DNA from: JAJEFO01 sp965221845
GTDB taxonomy: Bacteria > Pseudomonadota > Alphaproteobacteria > Rhodobacterales > Rhodobacteraceae
Direction: 5' to 3'
Assembly: GCA_965221845.1 (NCBI GenBank)
Contig: OZ244919.1
Coordinates: 2,108,001 to 2,172,000 of the forward strand
Length of the DNA stretch: 64,000 nucleotides
The notes below the pieces were generated by a model, which worked only from the letters and a program-made list of their open reading frames with translations, was not told the origin of the DNA and did not search any database. How positions within the stretch are numbered: the stretch's first letter is position 1; each line of letters begins with the position of its first letter. The translations under genes were made by a program, and so were the position numbers. Shown piece by piece: positions 47,359 to 56,565 of this stretch.

Positions 47359-48549
47359 TCAAACCCCACGCCAGGCTCCGCCGGCCGCGTTCGAGTGAAC
47401 GGCCGCATGAATGAAACGGACGCCGAGAGCCCCGTCCTCGACCGACGGCAGGGAGAGCCATCCGTCGGGCACCGAAAGGCGGTCCCTGCGTGCCGCCACG
47501 GCCATCGCGAATTCGGTGTAGAGGTTGGCCCAGGCCTCGACAATGCCCTCCGGAAAGCCGCGCGCGGTGCGGACCAGGCGCTCGGTGTCCTGCGAAACCC
47601 CGTGGCCGTGGCCACGGCTGACGATCCGGTCCGGCTCGCCGTAGCGGCTGAGCTTCAGCCGCTCGCACTTCTCCATGTCCCATTCGATGCCCGCCTCGGA
47701 GCCGAAGACGCGGAGCCGCAGCCCGCCCCGGTTCCCGGTCGCCAGGCGCGTTGCCAGCAGCGTGCCCGGCACCGAGCCCGCGTGGCGGGTGGCCATGAAC
47801 GCGGTGTCCTCCAGCCGCTTGGGCGCGCCGCAGACATGGAGGTCCGCGCGCAGATGGGTCAGTTCAAGCCCGGAAACGAAGCCTGCCAGGTGCGCGGCGT
47901 GCGTGCCGATGTCGCCCACGCAGCTCGTCGGCCCGGAGACCGCCGGGTCGAGTCGCCACCTTGCATGGGGCGCGTCATGCGAGCCGTCCGGGATCATCCA
48001 GTCCTGCATGAATTCGACATGGACCTGGTTGATGCGCCCCAGGGCGCCGCTTGCCACGATCGATCGCGCCTCGCGGACCATGGGATAGCAGGACATGACG
48101 TAGGACACGCCGAAAACGCAGCCCGTTTCCCGCGTGCGCGCGACCAGGGCCTCGGCCTCCCCGACCTCGTTGGTCATCGGCTTGTCGCAGAGAACGTCGA
48201 TGCCGGCCTTCAGGAAGCTCGTCGCCGCGGGGCAGTGGAGGTTGTTCGGGGTGGTGATCATCACGGCCTCGACCCCGTCGGGGCGGGCCGCCTCGCGAGC
48301 TGCCATTTCGGCGAAGGACGGGTACGAGCGATCCCTGGCGACGTGCCATTCCGTCGCGCCGGCCCCCGCCTTTGCAGGGTCGGAGGAGAACGCGCCGGCA
48401 ACGACGTCCCAGAGGCCGCTCATTCGCGCGGCCATTGCCTGGATCCGGGCAATGCGCCCTCCGCCCACCACGCCGAGCCGCAAGCGCCGCGAAAGGCCGG
48501 GATGCGGGGCGCTGAAGTCGATGTCCCGGGGAAGGAGCCTTTCGGTCAT
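47359..48549 (-). CDS. Gfo/Idh/MocA-family oxidoreductase (second of pair)
   Basis: 396 aa from ATG 48549, preceded by GAGG. It is an NAD(P)-dependent dehydrogenase of sugars or inositols: nucleotide motif RLGVVGGGRIARIQAMAARM, VEAVMITTPNNLHCPAATSF, then DVLCDKPMTNEVGEAEALVA with the catalytic Lys of the DKP motif, and a C-terminal substrate domain (VSYVMSCYPMVREARSIVAS, GDIGTHAAHLAGFVSG with the HxxxH pattern). PNNLHxP and CDKPMT are general family features. It lies between an unknown gene (7-base gap upstream) and the MBL gene. Substrate inferred only from context. Confidence 0.87.
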   Translation of the reverse strand: MTERLLPRDIDFSAPHPGLSRRLRLGVVGGGRIARIQAMAARMSGLWDVVAGAFSSDPAKAGAGATEWHVARDRSYPSFAEMAAREAARPDGVEAVMITTPNNLHCPAATSFLKAGIDVLCDKPMTNEVGEAEALVARTRETGCVFGVSYVMSCYPMVREARSIVASGALGRINQVHVEFMQDWMIPDGSHDAPHARWRLDPAVSGPTSCVGDIGTHAAHLAGFVSGLELTHLRADLHVCGAPKRLEDTAFMATRHAGSVPGTLLATRLATGNRGGLRLRVFGSEAGIEWDMEKCERLKLSRYGEPDRIVSRGHGHGVSQDTERLVRTARGFPEGIVEAWANLYTEFAMAVAARRDRLSVPDGWLSLPSVEDGALGVRFIHAAVHSNAAGGAWRGV

Positions 48550-48556
48550 GACGTCC

Positions 48557-49213
48557 TCATTTCGGCGGCGTCGCGCCATCGGGCAGCATTTCAACGGCCA
48601 TGAAGATCGATGGCGTGATGGTTTCGTACTGATGCCAGGGATAGTTTCCGTCCGCGTCGTACATGGGCCGATGCGTGGCCCCGGGCGCCATCGGCTCCTC
48701 GAGATAGAGCGTCGATGGATCGTTCCCGCGGAATTGCTGCATCTTGCCGAATCCGACGATCTGGGTGTGGACCTCCCGAAACCCCGGCACCGGGCAGAAC
48801 GCGTGATCCCGGTGGAGCCCGACATTCAGGGGCACGGAACCCGCGTGATACATCGTGAAGCCGTGCCGCCCGACCCAGGCCTTGGGCGACATGTAGTGGC
48901 TGACGCCGCGCAGCCGCTCCTCCCGGCGGACGTCGAATGCGGACGCCCAGCTGCGCCTGACATCGGCAAGAAGCCGTCCTTCGTCGTCATGGTCCGCGAA
49001 ACGCTCCACGATGACGGCGTGCGCCGCGTCCCGCAGCTCGACATCCCTGACCACGACCGAACGGAGATGCCCGAGGCGCTGCCGGCGGATTCCCACCGGA
49101 CGCTCCGAGAGGTTCAGCAGGATGGCCTTGCCCGCAACCCGATGGGCCGGACGGTCCGTGACGATGCGCACCGTGAAGAACGGCTCGGCAAGGTCAAGGG
49201 CCCGTTCCGGCAT
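48557..49213 (-). CDS. Conserved hypothetical protein, possibly cupin-like
   Basis: 218 aa, co-translated with the upstream dehydrogenase (ATG within its stop, ATGA). I do not recognise a named family. The C-terminal half is rich in His, Pro and aromatic residues in a strand-like pattern: GLHRDHAFCPVPGFREVHTQ, VGFGKMQQFRGNDPSTLYLE, APGATHRPMYDADGNYPWHQ. This recalls cupin-type isomerases or epimerases and may bind a metal through the HRDH/E-H/H set. Its place between two Gfo/Idh enzymes fits a sugar- or inosose-modifying step. Confidence 0.6.
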   Translation of the reverse strand: MPERALDLAEPFFTVRIVTDRPAHRVAGKAILLNLSERPVGIRRQRLGHLRSVVVRDVELRDAAHAVIVERFADHDDEGRLLADVRRSWASAFDVRREERLRGVSHYMSPKAWVGRHGFTMYHAGSVPLNVGLHRDHAFCPVPGFREVHTQIVGFGKMQQFRGNDPSTLYLEEPMAPGATHRPMYDADGNYPWHQYETITPSIFMAVEMLPDGATPPK

Positions 49214-50364
49214 CAGGGACCTCCTTCCGGGAAGGACTCCGGCAGGGGCTCAGGCCGCGCGCAGCGGCTCTGCAGGTCGACGAACCGGCCGAGGCCCGGA
49301 GAGTCGAGCATGCCCTGCATCGCCTCGCAGACGTGAAAGGCCATTTCCCCGCTGGCGCGCGGCTTGCGCCCTTCGCGAACCGCATGCGCGAGATCCAGGA
49401 GGCCGAGGCCCCTGGCGTCGTGGTTGAAGCCGTGCGCGTTCTCGGCGACCTGCCATGCGTCCCGACCCGCCGGACGAGGCCGGTGGGTCCAGCGGGCGGT
49501 CTTGCGCGTTCGCACCCAGACGTCGCCGCCAAAGACGTTGGCGCCATGGACCGGATCAGGGTCGGGGATGCAGATCGTGCCCTCCTCCCCGTAGATCTCG
49601 AAGCGGGGCGTTTCGCTGTCCCAGACGTCGAAGCTGGTCATCATCTGCCCTACGACCCCGCTCTCGAACTCGACGAGGCCAAGGCAGTGCGTGTCGACCT
49701 CGACCGGCATCATGGCGCCGTGCCGGCGCCCGTTCTCGATCATTCGCTCGTCGAACGTCCGCCGCGAAAGTCCGGCGACCCGCGCAATCGGGCCGAGGCA
49801 GGACACCATCGCCGTCAGGTAGTAGGGCCCGAGGTCGAGAAGCGGCCCGCCGCCCGCCGCGTAGTAGAAGTCGGGGTTCGGGTTGTGCCGCTCGGTGCCA
49901 TGCGTCGGCGCAAAGGCCGAGACCCCGGTCGGCGCGCCGATCACGCCGGCGTCGAGAAGCCTGCGCACCGTCTGCCATCGCCCGCCGAGAAAGGTGTCGG
50001 GCGCGCATGCGATGACCAGCCCCTGCTCCGCGGATCTCGCCAGGAGAGCATGGCCGTCCGCGACCTCGGTCACGAGCGGCTTTTCCGAGTAGACGTGCTT
50101 GCCCGCCATGACGGCGCCGCGGCTGACCTCGAAATGCGCTGCCGGGACGGTCAGGTTGAGCACGCCCTCGATCGACGGGTCGGCGAGAATGTCTTCGGGA
50201 GCGCAGGCTTTCGGGATCCCGTGGTCCGCGGCCTTTGCGCGGCTTTCCCCGATGTCGAGGCTTGCGCAGGCCGCCACCTCCAGGCCGTCGAATCGGGCGC
50301 AGTTCTCGAGATAGACGTCGCTGATGCGCCCGCACCCGACAAGACCGACCCGGAAGGGCTCCAT
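49213..50364 (-). CDS. Gfo/Idh/MocA-family oxidoreductase (first of pair)
   Basis: 383 aa from the third of three tandem ATGs (50364), which lies six bases from GGGGAG. The Rossmann start EPFRVGLVGCGRISDVYLEN is followed by SIEGVLNLTVPAAHFEVSRG, GKHVYSEKPLVTEVADGHAL with the catalytic EKP Lys, and the C-terminal domain GGGPLLDLGPYYLTAMVSCL with the DLGPYY motif. It oxidises a hydroxyl of a polyol or sugar with NAD(P). It is first gene after the ROK regulator on this strand. Together with the second dehydrogenase it resembles paired enzymes of inositol or rare-sugar breakdown. Confidence 0.87.
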   Translation of the reverse strand: MEPFRVGLVGCGRISDVYLENCARFDGLEVAACASLDIGESRAKAADHGIPKACAPEDILADPSIEGVLNLTVPAAHFEVSRGAVMAGKHVYSEKPLVTEVADGHALLARSAEQGLVIACAPDTFLGGRWQTVRRLLDAGVIGAPTGVSAFAPTHGTERHNPNPDFYYAAGGGPLLDLGPYYLTAMVSCLGPIARVAGLSRRTFDERMIENGRRHGAMMPVEVDTHCLGLVEFESGVVGQMMTSFDVWDSETPRFEIYGEEGTICIPDPDPVHGANVFGGDVWVRTRKTARWTHRPRPAGRDAWQVAENAHGFNHDARGLGLLDLAHAVREGRKPRASGEMAFHVCEAMQGMLDSPGLGRFVDLQSRCARPEPLPESFPEGGP

Positions 50365-50529
50365 CATCATCTCCCCGTTGAGGCGACAGGCCCCCCCGAG
50401 CGTCCGGCCGTCGCCATTTGCGCCAGCCCTTCGAGCATGCAGGGCTTGCGAAGTCCACCCCGGCGAACAGGCGAGGATCCCGGGAATCGCCCCCCTGCGC
50501 GTCTGCGCATTCACGATGCATGTCCCGGA

Positions 50530-51657
50530 CTACTCGGTCAGCGGGGCCGAGCCCGGGAAGAGCCCGCGAAAGAACGGAATGCTCGCCGCACCGACCGGGC
50601 CGCAAAGGTCGCCCAGGCCCGTCGGGCGCAAGGGGGCGGCCGCCAGTCCGCGCGAAGGCCCTTCGACCCCTTCGCGCGCGATTTCCGCAGCGATGACGTC
50701 ACTCAGGAACGACGGGAGCATTCCGCCCATCACGATCACCTCGGGATCGAACATTCCGCTTACCAGCCGAACCGCCGTCTTGATCTGCTCCTTGGCCCGG
50801 TTCTTCCACGCCGCGAGCTCCGGCGAGAGAGCCGAGGCGCCTCGTTCGGCGGCAAGCACGGAGGACGGTTCGAGCGAAAGGCCCCGGAGATGCTCCTCCA
50901 GGTCCTGAAGGGTCGGGCGAGGCCGTCCGTACGGGAAGAGGGCGCCTGGCAGGCACGCGTTCCCGTTGTGCCCGCGATAGGGGCGCCCGTTCAGAACCGC
51001 GCCGCCGCCGAGTCCGACGCCGATGTGGAGCATGAAGAGGGTGTCGGCGTCGTGGCCGCCGAACAGGTACTCCCCGAGAGCCGCGGACGTGCCGTCGTTT
51101 TCCAGGAAGACCGGCCACTCCCCATAGTTCAGGAGCGCGTTCTGGATCGCCGTTCCGTCCAGGCCCAGGAACGCCTCATGGGCCTCTACGGACTTCCCGA
51201 AGGACCCGAAGTTGCCCGGGAGGCTGAGACCCGCCCCCAGGAAGACGCGCTGGCTGCCACGGACCGTCGGCAGCATTCCCTCCGTGAGCGCCTGCATGGC
51301 CTCCACGACGTTTTCGGCGGATCCCTTTCCCAACGGCCTGCTGTCCTGCGCGATCATCGTGCCGCCAAGGTCGATGAGCGCTGCCTGGATCCTGTCGGTG
51401 AACAGGTAGAAGCCCTGTGAGCAGAACCGTTGCCGCCGGATCTCGAGCAGCTTCTTGGGCTGGCCGCGAGCGCCGTCCTTGAGGGCCGTTTCCGAGAACA
51501 GGCCGAGCCTCATCAGGCCCGCCGCCAGCCTTGTCACGCTGGCCGGGGCCAGGTCTGCGGCTGCCGCCAGGTCGACCCTGGCCATCCGGTCTTGACGGAA
51601 CACCAGCTCGACCAGGCGGCGTTCGTTCAGCGACAGTTCCCTGGGCATCAGCTTCAT
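50530..51657 (-). CDS. ROK-family transcriptional regulator of the 46-57 kb locus
   Basis: 375 aa. The N-terminal winged helix is LNERRLVELVFRQDRMARVD followed by LAAAADLAPASVTRLAAGLM. The ROK domain has QAALIDLGGTMIAQDSRPLG, LGAGLSLPGNFG, VFLENDGTSAALGEYLFGGH and FMLHIGVGLGGGAVLNGRPY. DNA-binding and sugar-sensing halves are both complete. It is divergent from an ABC importer operon and upstream of the Gfo/Idh genes, with an AT-rich inverted repeat in the divergent gap, so it likely controls both arms. Confidence 0.87.
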   Translation of the reverse strand: MKLMPRELSLNERRLVELVFRQDRMARVDLAAAADLAPASVTRLAAGLMRLGLFSETALKDGARGQPKKLLEIRRQRFCSQGFYLFTDRIQAALIDLGGTMIAQDSRPLGKGSAENVVEAMQALTEGMLPTVRGSQRVFLGAGLSLPGNFGSFGKSVEAHEAFLGLDGTAIQNALLNYGEWPVFLENDGTSAALGEYLFGGHDADTLFMLHIGVGLGGGAVLNGRPYRGHNGNACLPGALFPYGRPRPTLQDLEEHLRGLSLEPSSVLAAERGASALSPELAAWKNRAKEQIKTAVRLVSGMFDPEVIVMGGMLPSFLSDVIAAEIAREGVEGPSRGLAAAPLRPTGLGDLCGPVGAASIPFFRGLFPGSAPLTE

Positions 51658-51696
51658 GGGCCTTCTCCTCGAATCCCCGGGGCATACAGTGCCACG

Positions 51697-51723
51697 AAAT
51701 TATTACTTTACACAACGTAATTT
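51697..51723. promoter_or_regulatory. Candidate ROK operator in divergent gap
   Basis: AAATTA (51697-51702) and TAATTT (51718-51723) form a perfect six-base inverted pair 15 bases apart; an inner pair ATTAC/GTAAT overlaps it. It is the only AT-rich island between the regulator and the importer genes and differs in sequence from the operator at 39937, consistent with a different ROK protein. Confidence 0.5.
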
Positions 51724-51804
51724 ATCATGCAGGCTGATCTCACTTGGAGAGCACCACGCAAAGGGTGCGTGGGAGAACATGCAAAGCACAAGGAGGAACC
51801 TCAA

Positions 51805-52815
51805 ATGACAAGGCATCACTTGCTGGCCGGCGCGATGGCACTGCTGTCCCTTCTGGGCCCCCCGGCGGCGACCGCGGAACCGCTCGTCATATACTCACCG
51901 CAAGGCGAGGAGCGTGCCGTGTGGATCGCTGGGCAGGCCAACGCGGCCGGACACGACGTAACGATCCTGACGGCCGGCGGCGGGGAGCTTTTCGACCGCA
52001 TCCTCACCGAACGGGCGAACCCGCAGGCGGACGTCGTTCTTGGCCTGATAGACGCGGCAATGGCCACGCTGAAGGCGGAGGGACTGTTCCAGCCGCATGT
52101 CCCGAGCTGGGCCGAGGGCCTGCCGGAAACCTACCGCGACGACGCCGACCGGATGGTCTACAAGTTCTGGCAGACTCCGGTGGTGATCGCGTACAACTCG
52201 GACATGCTGGCGGAGGAAGACGCCCCCACAAGCTGGCTGGAGCTTGTCGAGGACCGCTATGCGGGAAAGTACGTCATCGGCCCCACGACCTGGCAGACGA
52301 CGAAGACCTACCTGATCGGGATGCTGCTTCGCTTCGCCGATGACAGCGGCGAGATCTCGGACGAAGGCTGGGACTTCATGCAAAGGCTCTACGACAACGC
52401 CATCCTCGTCGACAGCGCCGATGCCAAGACCGCAGCTTTCGTCAACAAGGAGGCCGTGATAGATCTCAACTGGTTCGGCGGTGTCGGGCGCCTGGCCGAC
52501 GACGTCGGCTACAAGGCCGCCATGGTGGACACGGAGGGCGGAACGCCCTTCATCGCCGAGGGAATCGCCATCATGAAGGGGACGGACCGGCTTGACGACG
52601 CCAAGGCATTCGTGGACTGGTTCGGATCCGCGGAGTTCATGTCCGCCTATGCCGCACGGTTCGGCCAGGTTCCGGCGCACCCCGACGCGATCGCGGCAGC
52701 ACCGGACACGGTCAGGAGAAACGCGACCCTGCTCCGGCCGCAGCCGATCGACTGGGACGCCGCGGCGCCCAGGGTCGATGGCTGGATCCAGCGCATCGAG
52801 CTCGACATCAGGTGA
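51805..52815 (+). CDS. ABC transporter substrate-binding protein (Fe3+/spermidine/thiamine-type fold)
   Basis: 336 aa from ATG 51805, with AGGAGG upstream. A signal peptide (MTRHHLLAGAMALLSLLGPP, cleavage near TAEP) precedes a type II binding fold like AfuA/ThiB/PotD: EPLVIYSPQGEERAVWIAGQ, GGGELFDRILTERANPQADV, VYKFWQTPVVIAYNSDML, GPTTWQTTKTYLIGMLLRFA. This cluster includes binders of Fe3+, hexose phosphates (AfuA) and phosphonates, so an anionic phosphorylated ligand is possible. It is first gene of the importer operon that ends in phosphodiesterase and phosphatase genes. Confidence 0.83.
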   Translation: MTRHHLLAGAMALLSLLGPPAATAEPLVIYSPQGEERAVWIAGQANAAGHDVTILTAGGGELFDRILTERANPQADVVLGLIDAAMATLKAEGLFQPHVPSWAEGLPETYRDDADRMVYKFWQTPVVIAYNSDMLAEEDAPTSWLELVEDRYAGKYVIGPTTWQTTKTYLIGMLLRFADDSGEISDEGWDFMQRLYDNAILVDSADAKTAAFVNKEAVIDLNWFGGVGRLADDVGYKAAMVDTEGGTPFIAEGIAIMKGTDRLDDAKAFVDWFGSAEFMSAYAARFGQVPAHPDAIAAAPDTVRRNATLLRPQPIDWDAAAPRVDGWIQRIELDIR

Positions 52816-52895
52816 ATCCGCTGCCACCCCGGATGACCTGGCGCCGTCCCTCCCGCGGTGCCTTGCCGTCAACTGGCGCAAGGCAGGGCTCGCCC

Positions 52896-53894
52896 ATGAT
52901 TGAGCTCGACGAGGTCAGCGTTCGGTACGGGTCGCACGAAGCCGTGAGGCCGATGAATCTCAAGATCGAGACCGGAGAGTTCTTCACCCTGCTCGGCCCC
53001 TCCGGATGCGGCAAGACCACCATCCTGCGCGCCATAGCGGGATTCGTGCCGGTCGCGTCCGGAAGGATCACGATAGACGGCAGGGACGTGACCGCAATTC
53101 CCGCGGAAAGGCGCGGCGTGGGCATGGTCTTCCAGAACTACGCATTGTTCCCGCACATGACGGTTGTCGAAAACGTCGCCTTCGGCCTGAGGGTGGCGCG
53201 CAAGTCCGGAAAGGAGATCTCTCGTGCCGTTGATGCCGTTCTGGAAGCCACCGGCATCGAACGGCACGGCCGGAAGAAGCCCGCCGAACTCTCAGGCGGA
53301 CAGCAGCAGCGGGTGGCCATCGCACGGTCCCTGGTCATGGGCACCCGCGTCCTGCTGTTCGACGAGCCGCTCTCGAACCTTGACGCGAAAGTCCGGGAAG
53401 ACATGCGTCACGAGATCAAGCGGCTTCAGAGGGACGTGGGGTTCACGTCCGTGTTCGTCACGCACGACCAGGAAGAGGCGCTCTCGATGTCGGACAGGCT
53501 GCTGGTGATCAACGCAGGGCGCGCCGAGCAGTCCGGGACCGCACGGGAACTCTACCATTCACCGGCGACACCGTTCGTCTGCCAGTTCGTGGGAGCCGCG
53601 AACGAGATAGGACGGAACGTCGCGCAGGCCCTGGGCCTCGACACGGCAAGACGGCATTTCGTGCGACCGGAACACGTCGCGTTGGCGAGGGAAGGCGATC
53701 CGCACGGCGTGGACGCGACGGTCGCGGCCGTGGACTATCTCGGGTCGATGACGCGAGTGTTCCTGGAGGCGCTCGGCGAGCCGCTGCAATGCCAGGTCCT
53801 GAGCGATCCCTCCGTCGACCGCCTGACGCCAGGGACGGGCGTGAAGGCGAACCTGTCCTGCGAACGGATCCTCAGCTTCGACGGGCCGTCATGA
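52896..53894 (+). CDS. ABC transporter ATP-binding protein (PotA/FbpC-like)
   Basis: 332 aa from ATG 52896. Walker A GPSGCGKT (34-41), Q-loop VFQNYALFPHMTV, signature LSGGQQQR (132-139), Walker B LLFDEPLSNLD (153-163), H-loop VTHDQEEALSMSDR. After about 235 comes a TOBE-type regulatory domain (FVRPEHVALAREGDPHGVDA, GSMTRVFLEALGEPLQC). It energises the adjacent fused permease. It lies 80 bases after the binding-protein gene and overlaps the permease start by four bases. Confidence 0.9.
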   Translation: MIELDEVSVRYGSHEAVRPMNLKIETGEFFTLLGPSGCGKTTILRAIAGFVPVASGRITIDGRDVTAIPAERRGVGMVFQNYALFPHMTVVENVAFGLRVARKSGKEISRAVDAVLEATGIERHGRKKPAELSGGQQQRVAIARSLVMGTRVLLFDEPLSNLDAKVREDMRHEIKRLQRDVGFTSVFVTHDQEEALSMSDRLLVINAGRAEQSGTARELYHSPATPFVCQFVGAANEIGRNVAQALGLDTARRHFVRPEHVALAREGDPHGVDATVAAVDYLGSMTRVFLEALGEPLQCQVLSDPSVDRLTPGTGVKANLSCERILSFDGPS

Positions 53895-55585
53895 CACCGT
53901 CCGGCATCAGCCGCTTTCCGCCGGTCCGTCCGGCCCTGATCGCTGTCGTGATCTGGTGCGCGGCCAGCTTCATCTACGCACCCATTTTCTCGGTCCTCCG
54001 GTTCGCGTTCGCGCCCGAAGGAGACATCGGCCTCGGAGCGATCGGCGAACTGGCCGGTTCGCGCCGTGTCCGAACCGCCATCGTCAACACGCTTGCCGTT
54101 ACCGGCCTGTCGATCATCACGGTGAACGTGATCGGGATCTTCCAGGTCGCGGCGCTCGAATACCTCAGGGTCGGCGGCAGGGGGTTCCTCCGGCTTGCCT
54201 ATTCGACGCCGCTGATTTTCGTGTCCGTGGCCGCGGCAACCGGCTACGGCTTTGTCTACGGCCAGACCGGCGCGCTCACCAGGTTGCTGCAGTCCGTCTG
54301 GCCTGCATTGCCAAACGACTGGTTCACGGGCACCCTCGCGGTCGTCTTCGCGCACACCTTCCTCCTTACGAGCTTTCACTTCCTGTTCCTGAGGGCGGCG
54401 ATTCGCCGCGTCGACTACGCGACCGTGGAGGCGGCGAGAGGCCTCGGCGCCTCCAGCATGGAAGCCTTCGTCAGGGTCGTGCTGCCCGTCCTGCTGCCGA
54501 CGATCTTCGCGACGACCCTGCTTGTCACCTACAAGTCTCTGGGCTCGTTCGCGATTCCGTCGGTCCTGGGCGGGCGCCGGTTCGACATGGTCACGGAGCT
54601 GATCCTGACGCTGAACTCGCTCAGGCGGCCGGACATGGCCGCCATGCTGTCGATCGGGCTCGGGCTTGCCGTGATTCTCTGCATCGCCGCAATGCAGTAC
54701 GTGGAGCGGCGGGGCAGCTACGTCGGGGGATCGAAGACGCCCGTTCCCATCGAACGCATCCGCATTGCCAGTCCCGTCGTGAACCTGGCGGTTCACGCGG
54801 CTGCCTATGCCATCGCGGCCATCCAGCTGGCCCCGGTCGCGCTGGTCGTTCTCTTCTCGTTTGCGCCCGCCAGGTCCATCGCGACGGAGGTGCTGCCCAG
54901 CAGCTTCACCTTGCAGAACTATGTCACCGTGTTCTCGCAGAGCACGGCGTTCGTCCCGCTCAAGAACAGCCTGCTCATGGGAGCCAGCGCAACGATGGCC
55001 GGGCTCATGATCAGCCTGTTCGTGGTCAGCCTTGCGCACAGGCGCACGAACGTCTGCACGACCTCGCTTGATCTCTCCTTCATGGCGCCGTGGATCCTGC
55101 CCGTGCCCTTCATCGCGATCGGGCTGATCCTGACCTACGACGAGCCGAACCTGCTTGTCGCAAACCGCGTTCTCCTGGGAGGCTTCTGGATCCTGCCGAT
55201 CGGCTATGCCGTCGTGAGCATTCCCGTCATGATGCGTTTCCTGCGGGCCGCGTTCTTCTCCCTCGACCCCGCCCTTGACGAGGCCGCGCAGTCACTGGGC
55301 GCGCCCGCGTTCCACAGGTTCCTGCGGGTGACCGTTCCACTGGTGCTGCCGGTCATGATCCTCATCACGGGAATGACGCTGAACGGAATCCTGAGCGAGT
55401 ACTCCATGTCGGCGTTCCTGTTCAACGTGAACAACAAGCCGCTGTCCGTCGCGCTGTTCGAAGGGACCCGGTCGTCGAACCCGGAGCAGGCCGCGATCAA
55501 CCTGGTCTACATCTCGCTCATCATGGCGTTCTCGCTCGGCATAATCACGCTTGCCGACAGGTACGGACTGGGCGGCGGGAAATGA
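53891..55585 (+). CDS. ABC transporter permease, fused double unit (FbpB-like)
   Basis: 564 aa from ATG 53891 overlapping the ATPase stop. It contains two complete six-segment permease units, each with an EAA coupling loop: VEAARGLGASSMEAFVRVVL (about 180-200) and EAAQSLGAPAFHRFLRVTVP (about 463-482). Hydrophobic segments occur in both halves (for example VVIWCAASFIYAPIFSVLRF, IAAIQLAPVALVVLFSF). The single-gene double permease is typical of the Fe3+/phosphate-ester branch of importers and makes the channel without a partner. The next gene starts in its stop. Confidence 0.9.
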   Translation: MTPSGISRFPPVRPALIAVVIWCAASFIYAPIFSVLRFAFAPEGDIGLGAIGELAGSRRVRTAIVNTLAVTGLSIITVNVIGIFQVAALEYLRVGGRGFLRLAYSTPLIFVSVAAATGYGFVYGQTGALTRLLQSVWPALPNDWFTGTLAVVFAHTFLLTSFHFLFLRAAIRRVDYATVEAARGLGASSMEAFVRVVLPVLLPTIFATTLLVTYKSLGSFAIPSVLGGRRFDMVTELILTLNSLRRPDMAAMLSIGLGLAVILCIAAMQYVERRGSYVGGSKTPVPIERIRIASPVVNLAVHAAAYAIAAIQLAPVALVVLFSFAPARSIATEVLPSSFTLQNYVTVFSQSTAFVPLKNSLLMGASATMAGLMISLFVVSLAHRRTNVCTTSLDLSFMAPWILPVPFIAIGLILTYDEPNLLVANRVLLGGFWILPIGYAVVSIPVMMRFLRAAFFSLDPALDEAAQSLGAPAFHRFLRVTVPLVLPVMILITGMTLNGILSEYSMSAFLFNVNNKPLSVALFEGTRSSNPEQAAINLVYISLIMAFSLGIITLADRYGLGGGK

Positions 55586-56565
55586 ACGGGGAGAGAGCCT
55601 TGCAGGTTCCGGCAACCGGCCTGGCGGAACGCTTCCGCAACCCGAACGGCAACCCCGGCGAAGTGTTCGTCATGGCGCACCGCGGCGCGTTCCTTGACGA
55701 TGGCCGCGTCGTCCTTCCCGAGAACTCGGTGCCGGCGATCGAGCGTGCCCGCCGGATCGGCTGCGACCTCGTCGAGATCGACGTGCAGTTCACTTCCGAC
55801 GGCACCGCCATTCTCATGCACGACACGACCCTGGATCGCACGACGGCGGCCCGGGGCGAAGTCGCGTCATGCAGCCATTCGGATCTCAGGGAGGTTCCGC
55901 TCGTCCATCCAAAGACCCGGCAGGAATTCGCTGCAAGGGTTCCAACCCTCGAGGAGGCGTTCCTGGCCCTGGGCGACGACATGCTCGTCAACGTCGAGCT
56001 GAAGGCCGGAATCGAGGCGATCCCGGAAATCGCGCGAATCGCCGCCGCCGCCGGCGTTTCCGGCCAGCTCACGGTCAAGTCGAACCTGGGGGACGCAACC
56101 CGGCTGGAGCGCGTTGCCGAGATCGTTTCGCGGACCCCGCATCCGGTCGATTTCATTCCCGTTCTGATCGACAGCCGGGACTGCCTTGAAGGCATGAGGG
56201 CCGCCTGCGAAATCCTGTCTCCGAATTGCGTCGAGTGCATCGTGGACTACGGGTTCGGCAAGGACGCCGGCTACAACCTCCTGGCCCGCAGGGGCATGAC
56301 GATCGATGGCGGCCGCCTGTTCTCGCTTGAGGCGCGCAGGATCGCGGCCGACAGGAACCTGCGCCTCCTCGTGAACACGCTCTTCGTCAATCCGCACATT
56401 CCCGGGCACCATCAATGGAACGGGGGGCGAAGCTGCGAGCTCGGGAGGATCGCCCCGGACAGCGTCTACGGCTTCTGGATCGCGCACGGCGCCACCGTGA
56501 TCCAGACGGACGACGCGCCGTTCGTCCTCGGCTGGCTGAAGGCGTCCGGGTTCCGCGGATGCTGA
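55582..56565 (+). CDS. Glycerophosphodiester phosphodiesterase
   Basis: 327 aa. A GDPD barrel that hydrolyses glycerophosphodiesters to glycerol-3-phosphate plus an alcohol. Catalytic and metal residues are visible: VMAHRGAFLDDG (His33), PENSVPAIERA, CDLVEIDVQFTSDGTAILMH (Glu65, Asp67, His80) and DMLVNVELKAG. The C-terminal half is longer than UgpQ and contains a modified end (VNPHIPGHHQWNGGRSCELG) that may shape a different leaving-group pocket. No signal peptide, so it acts in the cytoplasm after import. Coupled to the permease (ATGA) and overlapping the next gene by seven bases. Confidence 0.9.
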   Translation: MNGERALQVPATGLAERFRNPNGNPGEVFVMAHRGAFLDDGRVVLPENSVPAIERARRIGCDLVEIDVQFTSDGTAILMHDTTLDRTTAARGEVASCSHSDLREVPLVHPKTRQEFAARVPTLEEAFLALGDDMLVNVELKAGIEAIPEIARIAAAAGVSGQLTVKSNLGDATRLERVAEIVSRTPHPVDFIPVLIDSRDCLEGMRAACEILSPNCVECIVDYGFGKDAGYNLLARRGMTIDGGRLFSLEARRIAADRNLRLLVNTLFVNPHIPGHHQWNGGRSCELGRIAPDSVYGFWIAHGATVIQTDDAPFVLGWLKASGFRGC

